64,000 bases of DNA from Blastopirellula sediminis (GTDB taxonomy: Bacteria; Planctomycetota; Planctomycetia; Pirellulales; Pirellulaceae): the NCBI RefSeq assembly GCF_020966755.1, contig NZ_JAJKFT010000010.1:1328720-1392719 (forward strand), in the 5' to 3' direction. Shown in pieces: positions 9,218 to 18,212 of this stretch. A model generated the notes under the pieces. The model did not search any database, was not told the DNA's origin, and saw only the letters and a program-made list of their open reading frames with translations. Both the position numbers and the translations under genes were made by a program. Numbering within the stretch: position 1 is the first letter of the stretch; every line of letters starts with the position of its first letter.

Positions 9218-9337
9218 CGCGGGATCCTTGGGCGATCAAGTTTTGGGGGCGGGCAGGAGACGCCCGGCAGAATAGGATAGGGTTACGTGCTATTCTAGAC
9301 CGAAACGCCGTTGTTCGCAGGATTAATGTAAGAGTCG

Positions 9338-9787
9338 ATGTCCGCCGCTTCCGAATCTGTCGTTCGCCGTCCTTGGTCCCACGCCGTTGCGGGGGGAGTT
9401 TCGCTCTTGGGAGCGATCGTCTGCGGGCTCGATTGGCCGGACTTTCCGCAAAACCTGCAGCATCTGTCGGCGGCTGGGATCTTCGCATGGGGAGTCGCGG
9501 CGATTTTTCAGCTGGTCGTTTCGGCAGGACACTTTCGGATCGCGATTCTCGATTGGCAAGGTCTACACGCGTCACCGCAGTACGAACGCCGCAACGCCAC
9601 CCTGTGGATTGCGGTGCAAGCGGTCGCGCTGGTGATGATCGGCGTGCTGGTGCTGTTGGGACGCAATTCGGTATTGCTAATGGCCGACCAGACCGAAATC
9701 CTCGCCGCCCTGGCGACCAGTTGCGTCGTGTCGCTGACGGTGTGGGGGATGCGGAGAAAGGCGCTAGGAGTATCGTCTCAACACTAG
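9338..9787 (+). CDS. Four-helix membrane protein of unknown function
   Basis: 149 residues with four predicted membrane helices: HAVAGGVSLLGAIVC (about 14-30), GIFAWGVAAIFQLVV (about 46-62), LWIAVQAVALVMIGVLVLLG (about 88-107) and an ILAALATSCVVSLTVWG segment near 120-138. No family motif was recognised. Its stop codon overlaps the left REP repeat of the neighbouring RAYT element, so the insertion sits right at the gene's 3' end and may have altered the last residues. Confidence 0.6.
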   Translation: MSAASESVVRRPWSHAVAGGVSLLGAIVCGLDWPDFPQNLQHLSAAGIFAWGVAAIFQLVVSAGHFRIAILDWQGLHASPQYERRNATLWIAVQAVALVMIGVLVLLGRNSVLLMADQTEILAALATSCVVSLTVWGMRRKALGVSSQH

Positions 9788-9813
9788 CCCGAGGCGCAAG
9801 TCGAGGGAATGCG
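9785..9813 (+). repeat. Left REP repeat of RAYT element A
   Basis: A 29-base sequence beginning TAGCCCGAGGCG and ending GAGGGAATGCG. The same sequence occurs inverted at 10382-10410, again around a second RAYT gene (62090-62118 and 62701-62729), and alone at 48421. Each copy folds as an imperfect hairpin. Confidence 0.85.
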
Positions 9814-9885
9814 TGCTCCATTTCGATCAGGCTGCTATAGTGCCAATAACGGCGTCCACTTCGTCGCACAAGAGCAGTCGCACTC

Positions 9886-10374
9886 ATGAATTCCGATCGT
9901 CCCAACGAGGCCCCGCTGCCCGAGCCTTTGGCTTATTTGTTGACATGGACGACGTATGGAAGTTGGCTTCCCGGGGATCGACGAGGTTGGGTGAGAAGAA
10001 TGGGGGGAGATCAATTGCCCGACGACGAGCGTCAACGGGCAGCATCTCGAGCAATGATCGAACCGAAAGTTCGACTCGGCCCTGAACAACGTAGTGTTGT
10101 TGAGCAGGCAATCCATGATCACTGCGAATTCCGCGGCTGGGTGCTCTTTGCCGTAAACTGTCGGTCAAATCACGCTCATGTAGTCGTCTGGGCCGATCAA
10201 CCGCCAAAAGAAGTATTGCGACAATTGAAGTATTGGGCGTCTCGTCGATTGAATGAGTTTGGACCGCCGCGCAAGACTTGGTGGTCGGAGAGAGGAAGCG
10301 GACGATATTTGAATAGTGACCAAGCGAGAGTTAGCGCCATTGTTTATGTGCGCGATGCGCAGGATCGAAAATGA
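9886..10374 (+). CDS. REP-associated tyrosine transposase (RAYT), copy A
   Basis: A Y1/HUH single-strand transposase of 162 residues in the IS200/IS605-like RAYT group. The N-terminal YLLTWTTYGSWLPGDRRGW is the RAYT signature. NCRSNHAHVVV (about 100-110) carries the HUH metal site, WWSERGSGRYL follows, and the Tyr in IVYVRDAQ near the C-terminus is the likely nucleophile. Full-length and apparently intact. It is bracketed by inverted copies of one 29-base REP, the expected substrate. It shares about two thirds of its residues with the copy at 62208, so both come from one family. RAYTs are usually domesticated, immobile single-copy genes that spread REP sequences. Confidence 0.92.
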   Translation: MNSDRPNEAPLPEPLAYLLTWTTYGSWLPGDRRGWVRRMGGDQLPDDERQRAASRAMIEPKVRLGPEQRSVVEQAIHDHCEFRGWVLFAVNCRSNHAHVVVWADQPPKEVLRQLKYWASRRLNEFGPPRKTWWSERGSGRYLNSDQARVSAIVYVRDAQDRK

Positions 10375-10381
10375 TGGAGGA

Positions 10382-10410
10382 CGCATTCCCTCGGCTTGCG
10401 CCTCGGGCTA
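10382..10410 (-). repeat. Right REP repeat of RAYT element A
   Basis: Reverse complement of the 9785 repeat with one mismatch (CGCATTCCCTCGG at the left, CTCGGGCTA at the right). It starts 8 bases after the RAYT stop. Confidence 0.85.
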
Positions 10411-10448
10411 GTGTGTCGATTGATGCGATCGGAAACGAAGAGGTATGG

Positions 10449-11507
10449 ATGAACCGTAAAAGGCGGAATACTGAATTCAGAAAGCGGGGAAGATTTTCGT
10501 CTGCGACCGTCGCAATGTTTTTCGTTGCTTTGGCGTTTGTCGGCTGCCGGTTTGGTTCCAGTAACGAAGCGGTTGTTTACGTCGCGCTAGATCGTGAGTT
10601 TTCCGAACCCCATTTCCTGGCGTTTGAAAAAGAGACCGGCGTCTATATTGCTCCGAAGTACGATACCGAAGCGAACAAAACGGTCGGCCTGACCGCCGCG
10701 CTACTGGCCGAGAAGGATCGTCCCCGGTGCGACGTCTTTTGGAATAACGAAGTTCTCAACACGCTGCGGCTTGAAAAGGCGGGGCTGCTCGACGCGTACG
10801 TTCCGCCGAACTCGGAGGACTTTCCGCCGGAGTTTCGTTCGCCGGAAGGTACCTGGTATGGCTTTGCGAGCCGTGCCCGCGTGCTATTGGTGAATACCGA
10901 CTTGGTGAATGCGGAAGATCGCCCGACGTCGATTCTGGACCTGGTCGATCCGAAGTGGAAAGGACGCTGCGGGTTCGCGAAGCCGCTGTTCGGGACGACG
11001 GCGACGCACGCGGCGGTGTTGTTTTCGGTCTGGGGACCTGACAAGGCGGAGCAGTTTTTTACCGAGCTGAAAGAGAACGCCCGGATGTTTCCCGGCAACA
11101 AGCAAGTGGCGGTCGCCGTTGGCAGCGGGCAGATCGCCTTCGGCCTGACCGATACTGACGATGCGATGGGAGAGTTGCGGAGCGGTTCGCCGGTGGCGAT
11201 CGTTTATCCCGACCAAGGGGAAGGGGAACTCGGCACGCTTTATATCCCCAACACGTTGGCGATCCTGCGAAATTGCCCCCATCCCGAGAGTGCACGGAAG
11301 TTGGTCGATTACTTGCTGCAGCCGGAAGTGGAAGCGGCGCTCGCGGCCGGGCCGAGCGCCCAGATCCCGCTGAATCCGAAAGTTACCGCGCCGCCGCAGA
11401 TCGAAACGCCGCAGACCAAACGGGCGATGCAGGTCGACTTTCGGGCGGCGGCCGACAAATGGGACGATGCGGCGAACTTTTTGACGCCTCTCTTTTTGAC
11501 CCAGTAA
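10449..11507 (+). CDS. Iron-type ABC transporter solute-binding lipoprotein
   Basis: A protein of 352 residues if started at ATG 10449 (MNRKRRNTEF); a longer frame from 10371 would translate the REP repeat and was rejected. The signal ends in FFVALAFVGC (lipobox). The mature part is a type II periplasmic-binding fold like FbpA/Sfu: VVYVALDREFSEPHF, then FEKETGVYI, FASRARVLLVNTDLV, and a C-terminal ARKLVDYLLQPEVEAAL. Family members bind Fe(III) or other small ligands. No permease or ATPase genes are adjacent, so this is an orphan binding protein; the ligand cannot be read from sequence. Confidence 0.8.
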   Translation: MNRKRRNTEFRKRGRFSSATVAMFFVALAFVGCRFGSSNEAVVYVALDREFSEPHFLAFEKETGVYIAPKYDTEANKTVGLTAALLAEKDRPRCDVFWNNEVLNTLRLEKAGLLDAYVPPNSEDFPPEFRSPEGTWYGFASRARVLLVNTDLVNAEDRPTSILDLVDPKWKGRCGFAKPLFGTTATHAAVLFSVWGPDKAEQFFTELKENARMFPGNKQVAVAVGSGQIAFGLTDTDDAMGELRSGSPVAIVYPDQGEGELGTLYIPNTLAILRNCPHPESARKLVDYLLQPEVEAALAAGPSAQIPLNPKVTAPPQIETPQTKRAMQVDFRAAADKWDDAANFLTPLFLTQ

Positions 11508-11533
11508 TGCCGGGCCAGTCGCGACGCCAACGG

Positions 11534-12109
11534 TTAGCTTTCGGCAGTCGCCGGGTCCCCCTCAAAGTTGTCGAGCCCCTTCAAGCCGTCGAGGCTGGTC
11601 GCGTTCTTTTCACGCCGATAATCGGCCAACCCTTGCGGGCCCTTCTGGACGCAGTAGTCAATCAGCGTCGAGCGATCTTCGACAAACTGATATTTCGGCA
11701 CCGCGTAGCCGCATGAGTCGGAGATGCGGGAGACATGGATCCGAATGATCGAACGGGTCCCCGGCATGTGCGGGAAGAGTTCGCGGAGCGAAGCGAAGTC
11801 GGCGTGATCCGGCTCCAGCACTTCGGCCTGGCCGTACAGCCGCAAGATATTTGGGGCGCCTTCAAACGAGCAGAACATCACCGTGATCCGGCCGTTCTCT
11901 TTGGCGTGAGCGATCGTCTCAATGCCGCTGCCGGTTAGATCGAGATAAGCGACCGTCTTCTCATCGAGTATCCGAAACGAGTCGAGCCCTTTCGGCGAAA
12001 GATTAATCAGCCCATCTTCAGCCAACGGCGCGGTCGCGACAAAAAAGAGTTTCTGTTGGCGAATGAATTGAGCGACGCGATCCTCGATCGTCTCGTAGAT
12101 CTTACCCAT
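11534..12109 (-). CDS. Pyridoxamine 5'-phosphate oxidase-fold flavin protein
   Basis: A protein of 191 residues. The opening IEDRVAQFIRQQKLFFVATAPLAEDGLINLSPKG is typical of the PNPOx-like split-barrel family that binds FMN or F420; ITVMFCSFEGAPNILRLYGQAEVL is the central strand set. This subgroup (often annotated only as PNPOx family) is not the PdxH enzyme of B6 synthesis, which is longer and has different motifs. It is cytosolic and probably a redox protein of unknown substrate. It is convergent with the preceding binding-protein gene. Confidence 0.85.
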   Translation of the reverse strand: MGKIYETIEDRVAQFIRQQKLFFVATAPLAEDGLINLSPKGLDSFRILDEKTVAYLDLTGSGIETIAHAKENGRITVMFCSFEGAPNILRLYGQAEVLEPDHADFASLRELFPHMPGTRSIIRIHVSRISDSCGYAVPKYQFVEDRSTLIDYCVQKGPQGLADYRREKNATSLDGLKGLDNFEGDPATAES

Positions 12110-12346
12110 TGGCGTTCCTGCATGATTGGGGGCGTAATGCGACGTACTTAATCGGATGCCGGTACGGACAAAAAGGTTCGCTCAGCCGTGAAGCGATCGC
12201 GATCTTCGCCGTAACGATTCGACGTCGATAGCCAAGTTCGGCAGCGAATTTGGCTATTCTCGCTTTCTACTCGACGAATTCTCCATGGGGGTGGAGAATG
12301 AGGGGGAGTCGACATCTTTGGTTCTTATCTTCGCGCAAATCAACCA

Positions 12347-12865
12347 ATGAATCTTCCCGATTCTTTACAAACGGCGATGCGGACCGGGATTTATTGGGTA
12401 TCGCCGCGACTCGCCGTCGGGCGATTTGTTGATCCTTTGCGGCGCGAGGAACTCCTTTCGCAGCAGGTGACGCACATTTTGAATGTGAGCGACGCTGCAA
12501 GTTTGCCAGAGACGACGCTGGCCCCGTTTGCTCAAGTCTCCGACGTGCCGATCGCCGATCTGACGCCGATTCCGGTCGAGAGCGCTCTGCAGTGCATGGA
12601 GGTCATCCGTCGAGCGTTTGGCGACGACGACTCCAAAGTCTTTGTCCATTGCATCGCCGGACAGAATCGCTCGCCAACGATCTTGTGGCTGTTTCTGATT
12701 GCCTGCGGATTGAAGGAAGAGGAGGCGAAGGAAAGGATCAATCGTACGTCGCCGGATGCGGCCCCGGGGCATCGCTCGCTGATTAGCGAATTCTTACTGA
12801 GCCGAGTTCGGGCTTATGGCCACGAACACCCCGAGCTCGCCTCGTTGTTGGTCGACTTCTCGTAG
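12347..12865 (+). CDS. Dual-specificity phosphatase-like protein
   Basis: A protein of 172 residues. VFVHCIAGQNRSPT (about 103-116) is the Cys-based phosphatase loop HCxxGxxRS, and DVPIADLTPIP before it is in the usual place of the general-acid Asp loop. The N-terminal TGIYWVSPRLAVGRF and THILNVSD strands match the DUSP fold. It has no signal or membrane helix, so it is likely cytosolic. Substrates may be phospho-Ser/Thr/Tyr proteins or small phosphoesters. Planctomycetes are rich in Hanks-type kinases, for instance at 60406, but no direct link is shown here. Confidence 0.85.
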   Translation: MNLPDSLQTAMRTGIYWVSPRLAVGRFVDPLRREELLSQQVTHILNVSDAASLPETTLAPFAQVSDVPIADLTPIPVESALQCMEVIRRAFGDDDSKVFVHCIAGQNRSPTILWLFLIACGLKEEEAKERINRTSPDAAPGHRSLISEFLLSRVRAYGHEHPELASLLVDFS

Positions 12866-12877
12866 CGGCGCATTTCT

Positions 12878-13246
12878 TTAATCTTGCGGCCTGACTGGGA
12901 TGGGGCTGCGACGGATTTCAAGCGGCGTGACCGACGGCGCCGACTGAATGTCTTCAATCAGTTGAACCGGCCGAACGGCTCGAGCGTGCATTCCGGAAAC
13001 CAGTCGCGCGTCGATTTCAATCAATGGCCAATAGACCATGCAAAGGGTCTCGCCGGTCTGCTCGCGCTCCGCCGTCCAGGTAGGTTCTGTGAAGTAGTAA
13101 AAGTCCCAGCCGTATTCCTCGGCGGTGTGCATGCCGGAGCGGGAGAGATAAAGGAACGTGCCGAGGTAGATGAGCGCGAACGCCAGGATGACGACGATCA
13201 TGCCATCGCGGAGGTAAGAGCGGACGGAACGAGGTTGCGTCTCCAA
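12878..13246 (-). CDS. Small single-helix membrane protein, tandem family member 4
   Basis: Last of four related genes. About 122 residues if it starts at a TTG (13246) one base after the previous stop; this start aligns with its siblings, while an ATG at 13297 would overlap the previous gene by 50 bases and add an unmatched extension. One membrane helix (MIVVILAFALIYLGTFLYL, about 15-33) is followed by an outside domain with FYYFTEP, an Arg/Glu-rich stretch and the family signature YWPLIEIDARLVSG. Function unknown. Confidence 0.65.
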   Translation of the reverse strand: METQPRSVRSYLRDGMIVVILAFALIYLGTFLYLSRSGMHTAEEYGWDFYYFTEPTWTAEREQTGETLCMVYWPLIEIDARLVSGMHARAVRPVQLIEDIQSAPSVTPLEIRRSPIPVRPQD

Positions 13247-13247
13247 A

Positions 13248-13592
13248 TTAATAGCCCTCGACGGAATGGAACGTCTCGGCGTCGACCATACCTTCATCGC
13301 TGCAAGACAGGAGTTTTAATACGGCGGAACCTGGGCGGCGACCGGTGATGAGTCGGGCGTCGATTTCGATCAAGGGCCAGTAGAGCCGGCAAAAGTAGAG
13401 GTGTCGGCGTTCGCCGGCGTCGGTAAGCGGGTCGGCGAAGTAATAGCCGTCAAGCTCCTGCGGCGTTTCGTCATAGCCAGTGAATGAGATGACATAGAAC
13501 GAAATGACGTAGGACGCTACTAGCAATCCGAGCAGGGCGAATATCGCGGCCGGGGTGGAAATCCGGAATCTGGACGGATTCGCGTCGTTCAT
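13248..13592 (-). CDS. Small single-helix membrane protein, tandem family member 3
   Basis: 114 residues. Helix at about 15-35 (AIFALLGLLVASYVISFYVIS), then YYFADPL and the signature FCRLYWPLIEIDARLITG. Its ATG overlaps the stop of member 2 by four bases (ATGA), so translation is probably coupled. No signal-peptidase site is apparent, so the protein should stay anchored with a short cytosolic N-terminus. Confidence 0.7.
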   Translation of the reverse strand: MNDANPSRFRISTPAAIFALLGLLVASYVISFYVISFTGYDETPQELDGYYFADPLTDAGERRHLYFCRLYWPLIEIDARLITGRRPGSAVLKLLSCSDEGMVDAETFHSVEGY

Positions 13593-13906
13593 GGCGCCGG
13601 TTGGACATCGTGAAGAAGTTGTATGGGCCCGGGGCTTAGCGGCCGTTGCGCATGACGTCCTGAAAGTAGTCTCGCATCAAGCTCAACGAGTGGCCAGAAT
13701 ATTCGGCAGAGTCGCTGGTGTCGCACTAGGCCGTCGACGACGATTGTGTCGTCGAACCAGTAGTCGTCACTGCCCCAGCTTGTCACGATTTTAGGACTGA
13801 AACGGGAATAGTAGACGAAGGCGCCGACGTAAGTCAGGACGCAAGCAAGCAAAATCGTAGTCGTGATCTGCAATTGGAAAGTCCAGCGTCGTGGCTCGTC
13901 GGTCAT
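13589..13906 (-). CDS. Small single-helix membrane protein, tandem family member 2
   Basis: 105 residues from ATG 13906 (MTDEPRRW), which overlaps the stop of member 1 by four bases; the frame stays open further upstream but that part is a shadow of member 1. Helix ITTTILLACVLTYVGAFVYYS (about 14-34), then DDYWFDD and the family signature RIFWPLVELDARLLSGR. Confidence 0.7.
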   Translation of the reverse strand: MTDEPRRWTFQLQITTTILLACVLTYVGAFVYYSRFSPKIVTSWGSDDYWFDDTIVVDGLVRHQRLCRIFWPLVELDARLLSGRHAQRPLSPGPIQLLHDVQPAP

Positions 13907-14238
13907 GGGTTCGTACTCGAATAGAACTGCACGTCGCTTGTCATGTAGTAGGCTGGCGGCTGGTCGGTTGGTTGACGACCGGAAGCCATTAACGCATCGA
14001 TCTTGATCAGCGGAAGATAAACGACCTCCAACAGTCGCTCTCGCGAATCGCTTTTGATCGACCAGGCGTCGTCCAGAAAGTCGTATCCCAGAACCCCCTC
14101 CGCTTCGGCTTGACGGATGCCTTTCCGGGAAAGGATATAGAAGGAAGCGACGTAGGCGAACAGCATTAGTATCAGCAAAATGACCGCGACGTCGAATGTC
14201 GAGAGTCGAGGAGTTGTTTTCTCGGTCATAGGAGGCAT
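13903..14238 (-). CDS. Small single-helix membrane protein, tandem family member 1
   Basis: First of the four genes, 111 residues (an in-frame ATG three codons in is an equal start). Helix VAVILLILMLFAYVASFYIL (about 17-36), then YDFLDDAW and the most divergent signature of the set, VVYLPLIKIDALMASGR. The group is transcribed as one unit; an upstream gap of 230 bases separates it from the divergent gene at 14469. Confidence 0.7.
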   Translation of the reverse strand: MPPMTEKTTPRLSTFDVAVILLILMLFAYVASFYILSRKGIRQAEAEGVLGYDFLDDAWSIKSDSRERLLEVVYLPLIKIDALMASGRQPTDQPPAYYMTSDVQFYSSTNP

Positions 14239-14468
14239 TCCAGTTCCATCCGAAACGGCGAGTCACGCAACTCGTTTCAGTCTAAACCTTTTTCGGCTCC
14301 CAGGCGAAACGATTTGCGCCCAATTTCCCCCCCAAGACGCTGCCTGACGGAATCGCCGTTTACGGACTATATTAAGAGGACGTGCGACCCTTGGTTACTC
14401 ACCTTCGATTGCCTGGCGCGGCCGGGCCGACTTCCGGGGTCGTTACGTTTGCGAAAAAGGATCGTGCG

Positions 14469-14873
14469 ATGGGCATGTCGGTATATCCCGCTTTCAATCC
14501 CGAGTTGACCGGCATCCAGTTTGAGGCCGAGGGGAAGCTGCTGTTCGACCAGTTTGAGACGCTCGACGCCATCGCCGAAGCGATCGACTCCCCCCGGTTC
14601 AGCTCGTTTGGGGACGATCGTCCGATCCCGGAAGATTTTGACGGGGATGAAGATGATCTGGACGAGGCGCTTGGTCCGTGGGACGAATGGTACTCGCCGG
14701 CCGAAGGTTTGAAGATGGTCATCGCGCTGATCGACGCGATCGCCGAAGAGGCCGATTTTTCGGAGCAGCTCGACTTCCCGGACGAAGTGATCGCCGAGCT
14801 GACCGAAATGAAACGCTGCTTGGAGGCGGCGGTCGAGCAGGGGGTGTTATTTCGCCTGGAACTAGCGCCCTAA
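14469..14873 (+). CDS. Acidic protein of unknown function
   Basis: 135 residues from ATG 14469 (MGMSVYPAFNP); the upstream part of the open frame reads poorly and was left out. Very acidic middle (DFDGDEDDLDEALG), then helical segments GLKMVIALIDAIAEEADF and IAELTEMKRCLEAAVEQG. No signal or membrane helix. The layout recalls small cytosolic proteins of planctomycetes with no assigned role. Confidence 0.6.
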   Translation: MGMSVYPAFNPELTGIQFEAEGKLLFDQFETLDAIAEAIDSPRFSSFGDDRPIPEDFDGDEDDLDEALGPWDEWYSPAEGLKMVIALIDAIAEEADFSEQLDFPDEVIAELTEMKRCLEAAVEQGVLFRLELAP

Positions 14874-15012
14874 TCGCTAGTTGGGCCGGTTTCTAGCGCC
14901 GTAAACGGTCCAAATGGCCGGAAAAGATTTCTCGTGACATCTAATTGCCCCTCCTCTATACTGCGAGGAAGCGAAACTGTCACCTGACGTCCTTTCCTGC
15001 CTTGTGACCGCC

Positions 15013-18000
15013 ATGCCAAAAACTCCCGCCTACTCCGCCTTCCTGCTGCTGTTCGCCCTCCTCGGTTTGTTCGCGTTTAGTGCGTTTGCCGAAGAAACGC
15101 CTGCCGATTTGGAGAAGAAAAAACGTTCGCTGGAGACCGCCGAAAATGAGGCGGTCCGCGAGCATATTCGCAATTTCGCTGGCCGCGGCGCGACCGGCGA
15201 TTTTTCGATTCCCGCCGTCGATCCGCTCGACGCCGAAAAGCAGTTCACGACGCCCGACGACGTGACGGTCAAGTTGGCTCTGTCTGAGCCCGACGTGCGA
15301 CAGCCGGTCTGCATCAACTTTGACGAGCGGGGACGGATGTGGGTCGTGCAGTATCTGCAGTATCCCTTTCCGGCCGGTCTGAAGGTGGTGAAGTACGACG
15401 AACACCTTCGAGCCGTCTTTGATAAAGTTCCTCCGGCGCCCCCGCATCATGATCGCGGCGCCGACAAGATCACGATTCATGAAGATGTCGACGGCGACGG
15501 CGTCTTCGACAAGCAGAAGACCTTTGTCGACGGGCTGAACATCGCCACCAGCGCGCTCCCCGGCCGCGGCGGCGTCTGGGTGATGAACCCGCCTTACCTG
15601 CTGTTCTATCCCGACAAAGATCAAGACGACGTCCCGGACGGCGATCCGGAAGTTCACCTGGCCGGCTTCGGTTTGGCCGATACGCATGCGGTCGCCAACA
15701 GTTTGACCTGGGGACCCGACGGTTGGCTGTACGGTGCGCAAGGGAGCACCTGTTGGGCGACCGTGACGTTGCCGCGCAACCCGTCGCATCCGTCGGTCCA
15801 TTTCAAAGGGCAGGGGATCTGGCGCTACCATCCCGAGAAGAACCTGTTCGAGGTCTTCGCCGAAGGGGGCGGCAACACGTTCGCCGTCGAATTCGACGCC
15901 CAGGGACGCGTTTACTCAGGACACAACGGCGGCAACACCCGCGGCTTTCACTACGTCCAAGGGGGCTACTATTCGAAGGCGTGGGGAAAGCATGGTCCGC
16001 TGACCAATCCCTACGCTTTCGGGTTCTTCACTCAGATGGGACATGCCGCGGCCGAACGTTTCAGCCACACGCTGGTCAAGTATGAGAGCGAAGCGCTGCC
16101 GGCTCGTTACTACGGTCGTTTGATCGCGCCGGTGCCGCTGCACAACTATGTTGCGGTCTCGAAGATGATGCCGGACGGTTCGACTTGGAAAACCGAGGAC
16201 GAACTGAAGGTGATGGAGACCGACGACGTCTGGTTTCGCCCGGTTGATATCAAGACAGGACCGGATGGCTGCGTCTATGTCGCCGACTGGTGCGATACCC
16301 GTCTGACGCACGTCGATCCGCGCGATACATGGGATCGTGCTCGCGGTCGCATCTGGCGGATTCAGCCGAACGAATATCCGCATCAAGAGCCGTTTGATCT
16401 CGGCAAGCTAACGACTGCCGAATTAGTGAAGGTGCTCGAGAGCCCGAACAAGCTTCGCCGCCAACTGGCGCAGCGGATGATCTACGAACATGGCGATCCT
16501 TTCGCCGCGGCGAGCCTAATCGAGAAACTGCCGGAACTGAAAGGACAGCTGGCGCTCGAATACCTGTGGGCGATTCATGGTCTACGGCAATACGACGAAC
16601 AGACGGCCAAGATCGCGCTCCATCATGCCGACCCGTACGTTCGCGTCTGGGGCGTTCGCCTGTTGACGCCGCAGTTGGCGGAAACCTACGCCGACGCGCT
16701 TTATCAAATGGCGGAGAAGGAAACGGACGTCGAAGTTTGCAGCCAGTTGGCTTGCACCGCCAAACGAATCCCCGGCGTCGTCGGGTTTGAAACGGCGGTC
16801 CGCCTGGCGACGCGTGACGACCTCTCCGGCGACCCGCACATTCCGCTCCTCACGTGGTGGGCGATCGAAGGGCATGCCAACGACTCGTCGCTCGACATCG
16901 GCGGCATCGTCAAGAAATTGCAAACGACCAAGATCGGCGGCGACGTGGTCTTGCCCCGTCTCGCCCAGCGTTTAGCGGCCGAACCGACGGAGCCTCACTT
17001 GCTGGAACTGGCCGAATTGCTGAACCAGACCGACGTGCCGACCTTGCGCGGCAGCATGTTGACGGGGATCGATACCGCCTTTGCTGGCCGGAAGATTGAA
17101 GCGTTGCCGGCGGAGCTGCGCGACGCGATCGTCGCTTCGGCCAGCGGCGATTCGCCAGAGCAGATGGCGCTCTTGGTGCGTGCTGGTCAGAAGGAAGCGG
17201 AAGTTGCGGCGATCGCCGTGGTGGAAAACGAAAAGGCGAAGCTCGACCAGCGCGTGAAGCTGGCGCAGCTGTTGGGACAAGTTGGTTCGACCGAAGCGAA
17301 AGACGCGTTGCTACGTGTCGCGACGACCACGCCTTCGGCCGATGTGCGCGTTGCGGCGATTGGTGGTTTGCGACAGTTCGACTCGCCCGAAATCGCGATG
17401 GCGCTGGTCGCTCGTTACCCGCAAGAGAACGAAACAGTTCGCGCAGCGATCATCGATCTGGCCGCGGGGCGCGCCGCTTCGGCACAATCGCTGGTTACTG
17501 CGATTGAAAAGGGGACAATTCCGCGCTCGGCCGTTGCGGTCGACCTGGTCGAAAACCTGAAGCTGCACGGCGACGAAGCGCTAAACGAGCGGATCGGCAA
17601 ACTGTGGGGCGCCACGCGAGCGACGCCGGACGAACTGGCGAAGCAGCTTGAGCAGACGGCGACGATTCTGAAGACGGGAAGCGGCGACGCCGTGCATGGC
17701 GCCGCGCTCTTTAAGAAGACCTGTGCGACCTGTCATAAGCTGCATGGCGATGGGGCGTCGATCGGTCCTGAACTGACCGGGTACGAGCGAAAGAACCTCG
17801 ACTACATGTTGCTGTCGGTCGTCGATCCGAGCGCTGCGATTCGGGAAGAGTACACCAACTTCCGCGTCCTGCTGGTCGACGGTCGCGTCTTGTCGGGCTT
17901 CGTTCGTGAGCAGGATGACAAGACGATCACGCTGCAAAACGCCGAGAACCCAGCTCTGGTGATTCCTCGCGATGAAATCGAGGAAGGTCCCTTGGCGGTC

Positions 18001-18096
18001 GACAAGTCTCTGATGCCCGATCGCTTGCTCAGCGAAATGACGGCGACGCAGATTCGCGATTTGTTCGCTTACTTGCAAAGCGACAAGGCGCCGTAA
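15013..18096 (+). CDS. PVC-type haem-binding protein with propeller and HEAT-like regions
   Basis: A protein of 1,027 residues with a Sec signal (FLLLFALLGLFAFSAFA, cleavage near 27). About 80-450 is a membrane-bound-dehydrogenase/PVC propeller domain (GRMWVVQYLQYP, SLTWGPDGWLYG, GPDGCVYVADWCD). About 450-870 is helical and HEAT-like. The C-terminus is a c-type cytochrome: TCATCHKLHGDG gives CxxCH at about 902, with the PVC pattern GPELTGYERKNLDYMLLSVVDPSAAIREEY and a closing LMPDRLLSEM. The haem should be attached in the periplasm; sugar-alcohol oxidation is often assumed for the family but not shown. ATG 15013 preferred to the GTG three codons upstream. A related protein is cut by the right window edge. 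Confidence 0.92.
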   Translation: MPKTPAYSAFLLLFALLGLFAFSAFAEETPADLEKKKRSLETAENEAVREHIRNFAGRGATGDFSIPAVDPLDAEKQFTTPDDVTVKLALSEPDVRQPVCINFDERGRMWVVQYLQYPFPAGLKVVKYDEHLRAVFDKVPPAPPHHDRGADKITIHEDVDGDGVFDKQKTFVDGLNIATSALPGRGGVWVMNPPYLLFYPDKDQDDVPDGDPEVHLAGFGLADTHAVANSLTWGPDGWLYGAQGSTCWATVTLPRNPSHPSVHFKGQGIWRYHPEKNLFEVFAEGGGNTFAVEFDAQGRVYSGHNGGNTRGFHYVQGGYYSKAWGKHGPLTNPYAFGFFTQMGHAAAERFSHTLVKYESEALPARYYGRLIAPVPLHNYVAVSKMMPDGSTWKTEDELKVMETDDVWFRPVDIKTGPDGCVYVADWCDTRLTHVDPRDTWDRARGRIWRIQPNEYPHQEPFDLGKLTTAELVKVLESPNKLRRQLAQRMIYEHGDPFAAASLIEKLPELKGQLALEYLWAIHGLRQYDEQTAKIALHHADPYVRVWGVRLLTPQLAETYADALYQMAEKETDVEVCSQLACTAKRIPGVVGFETAVRLATRDDLSGDPHIPLLTWWAIEGHANDSSLDIGGIVKKLQTTKIGGDVVLPRLAQRLAAEPTEPHLLELAELLNQTDVPTLRGSMLTGIDTAFAGRKIEALPAELRDAIVASASGDSPEQMALLVRAGQKEAEVAAIAVVENEKAKLDQRVKLAQLLGQVGSTEAKDALLRVATTTPSADVRVAAIGGLRQFDSPEIAMALVARYPQENETVRAAIIDLAAGRAASAQSLVTAIEKGTIPRSAVAVDLVENLKLHGDEALNERIGKLWGATRATPDELAKQLEQTATILKTGSGDAVHGAALFKKTCATCHKLHGDGASIGPELTGYERKNLDYMLLSVVDPSAAIREEYTNFRVLLVDGRVLSGFVREQDDKTITLQNAENPALVIPRDEIEEGPLAVDKSLMPDRLLSEMTATQIRDLFAYLQSDKAP

Positions 18097-18212
18097 TGCG
18101 GCAAGCTTCGACTTGGAGATAGGCGCCCGAGTCGTCACGCAGTAAAAGGCGGAAATTCTATTCGGATTATCTCGATACGATCATTTCTCTCCTTTCCTGG
18201 GGTTTGATTCTG

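Noticed and set aside
12878-14238. Toxin-antitoxin or immunity cluster
   Set aside because: No toxin domain, no pairing of dissimilar genes; all four are homologous membrane proteins.
14382-14468. N-terminal extension of the acidic protein at 14469
   Set aside because: The added residues lack conservation-like features; two close ATGs at 14469 and 14475 fit better.
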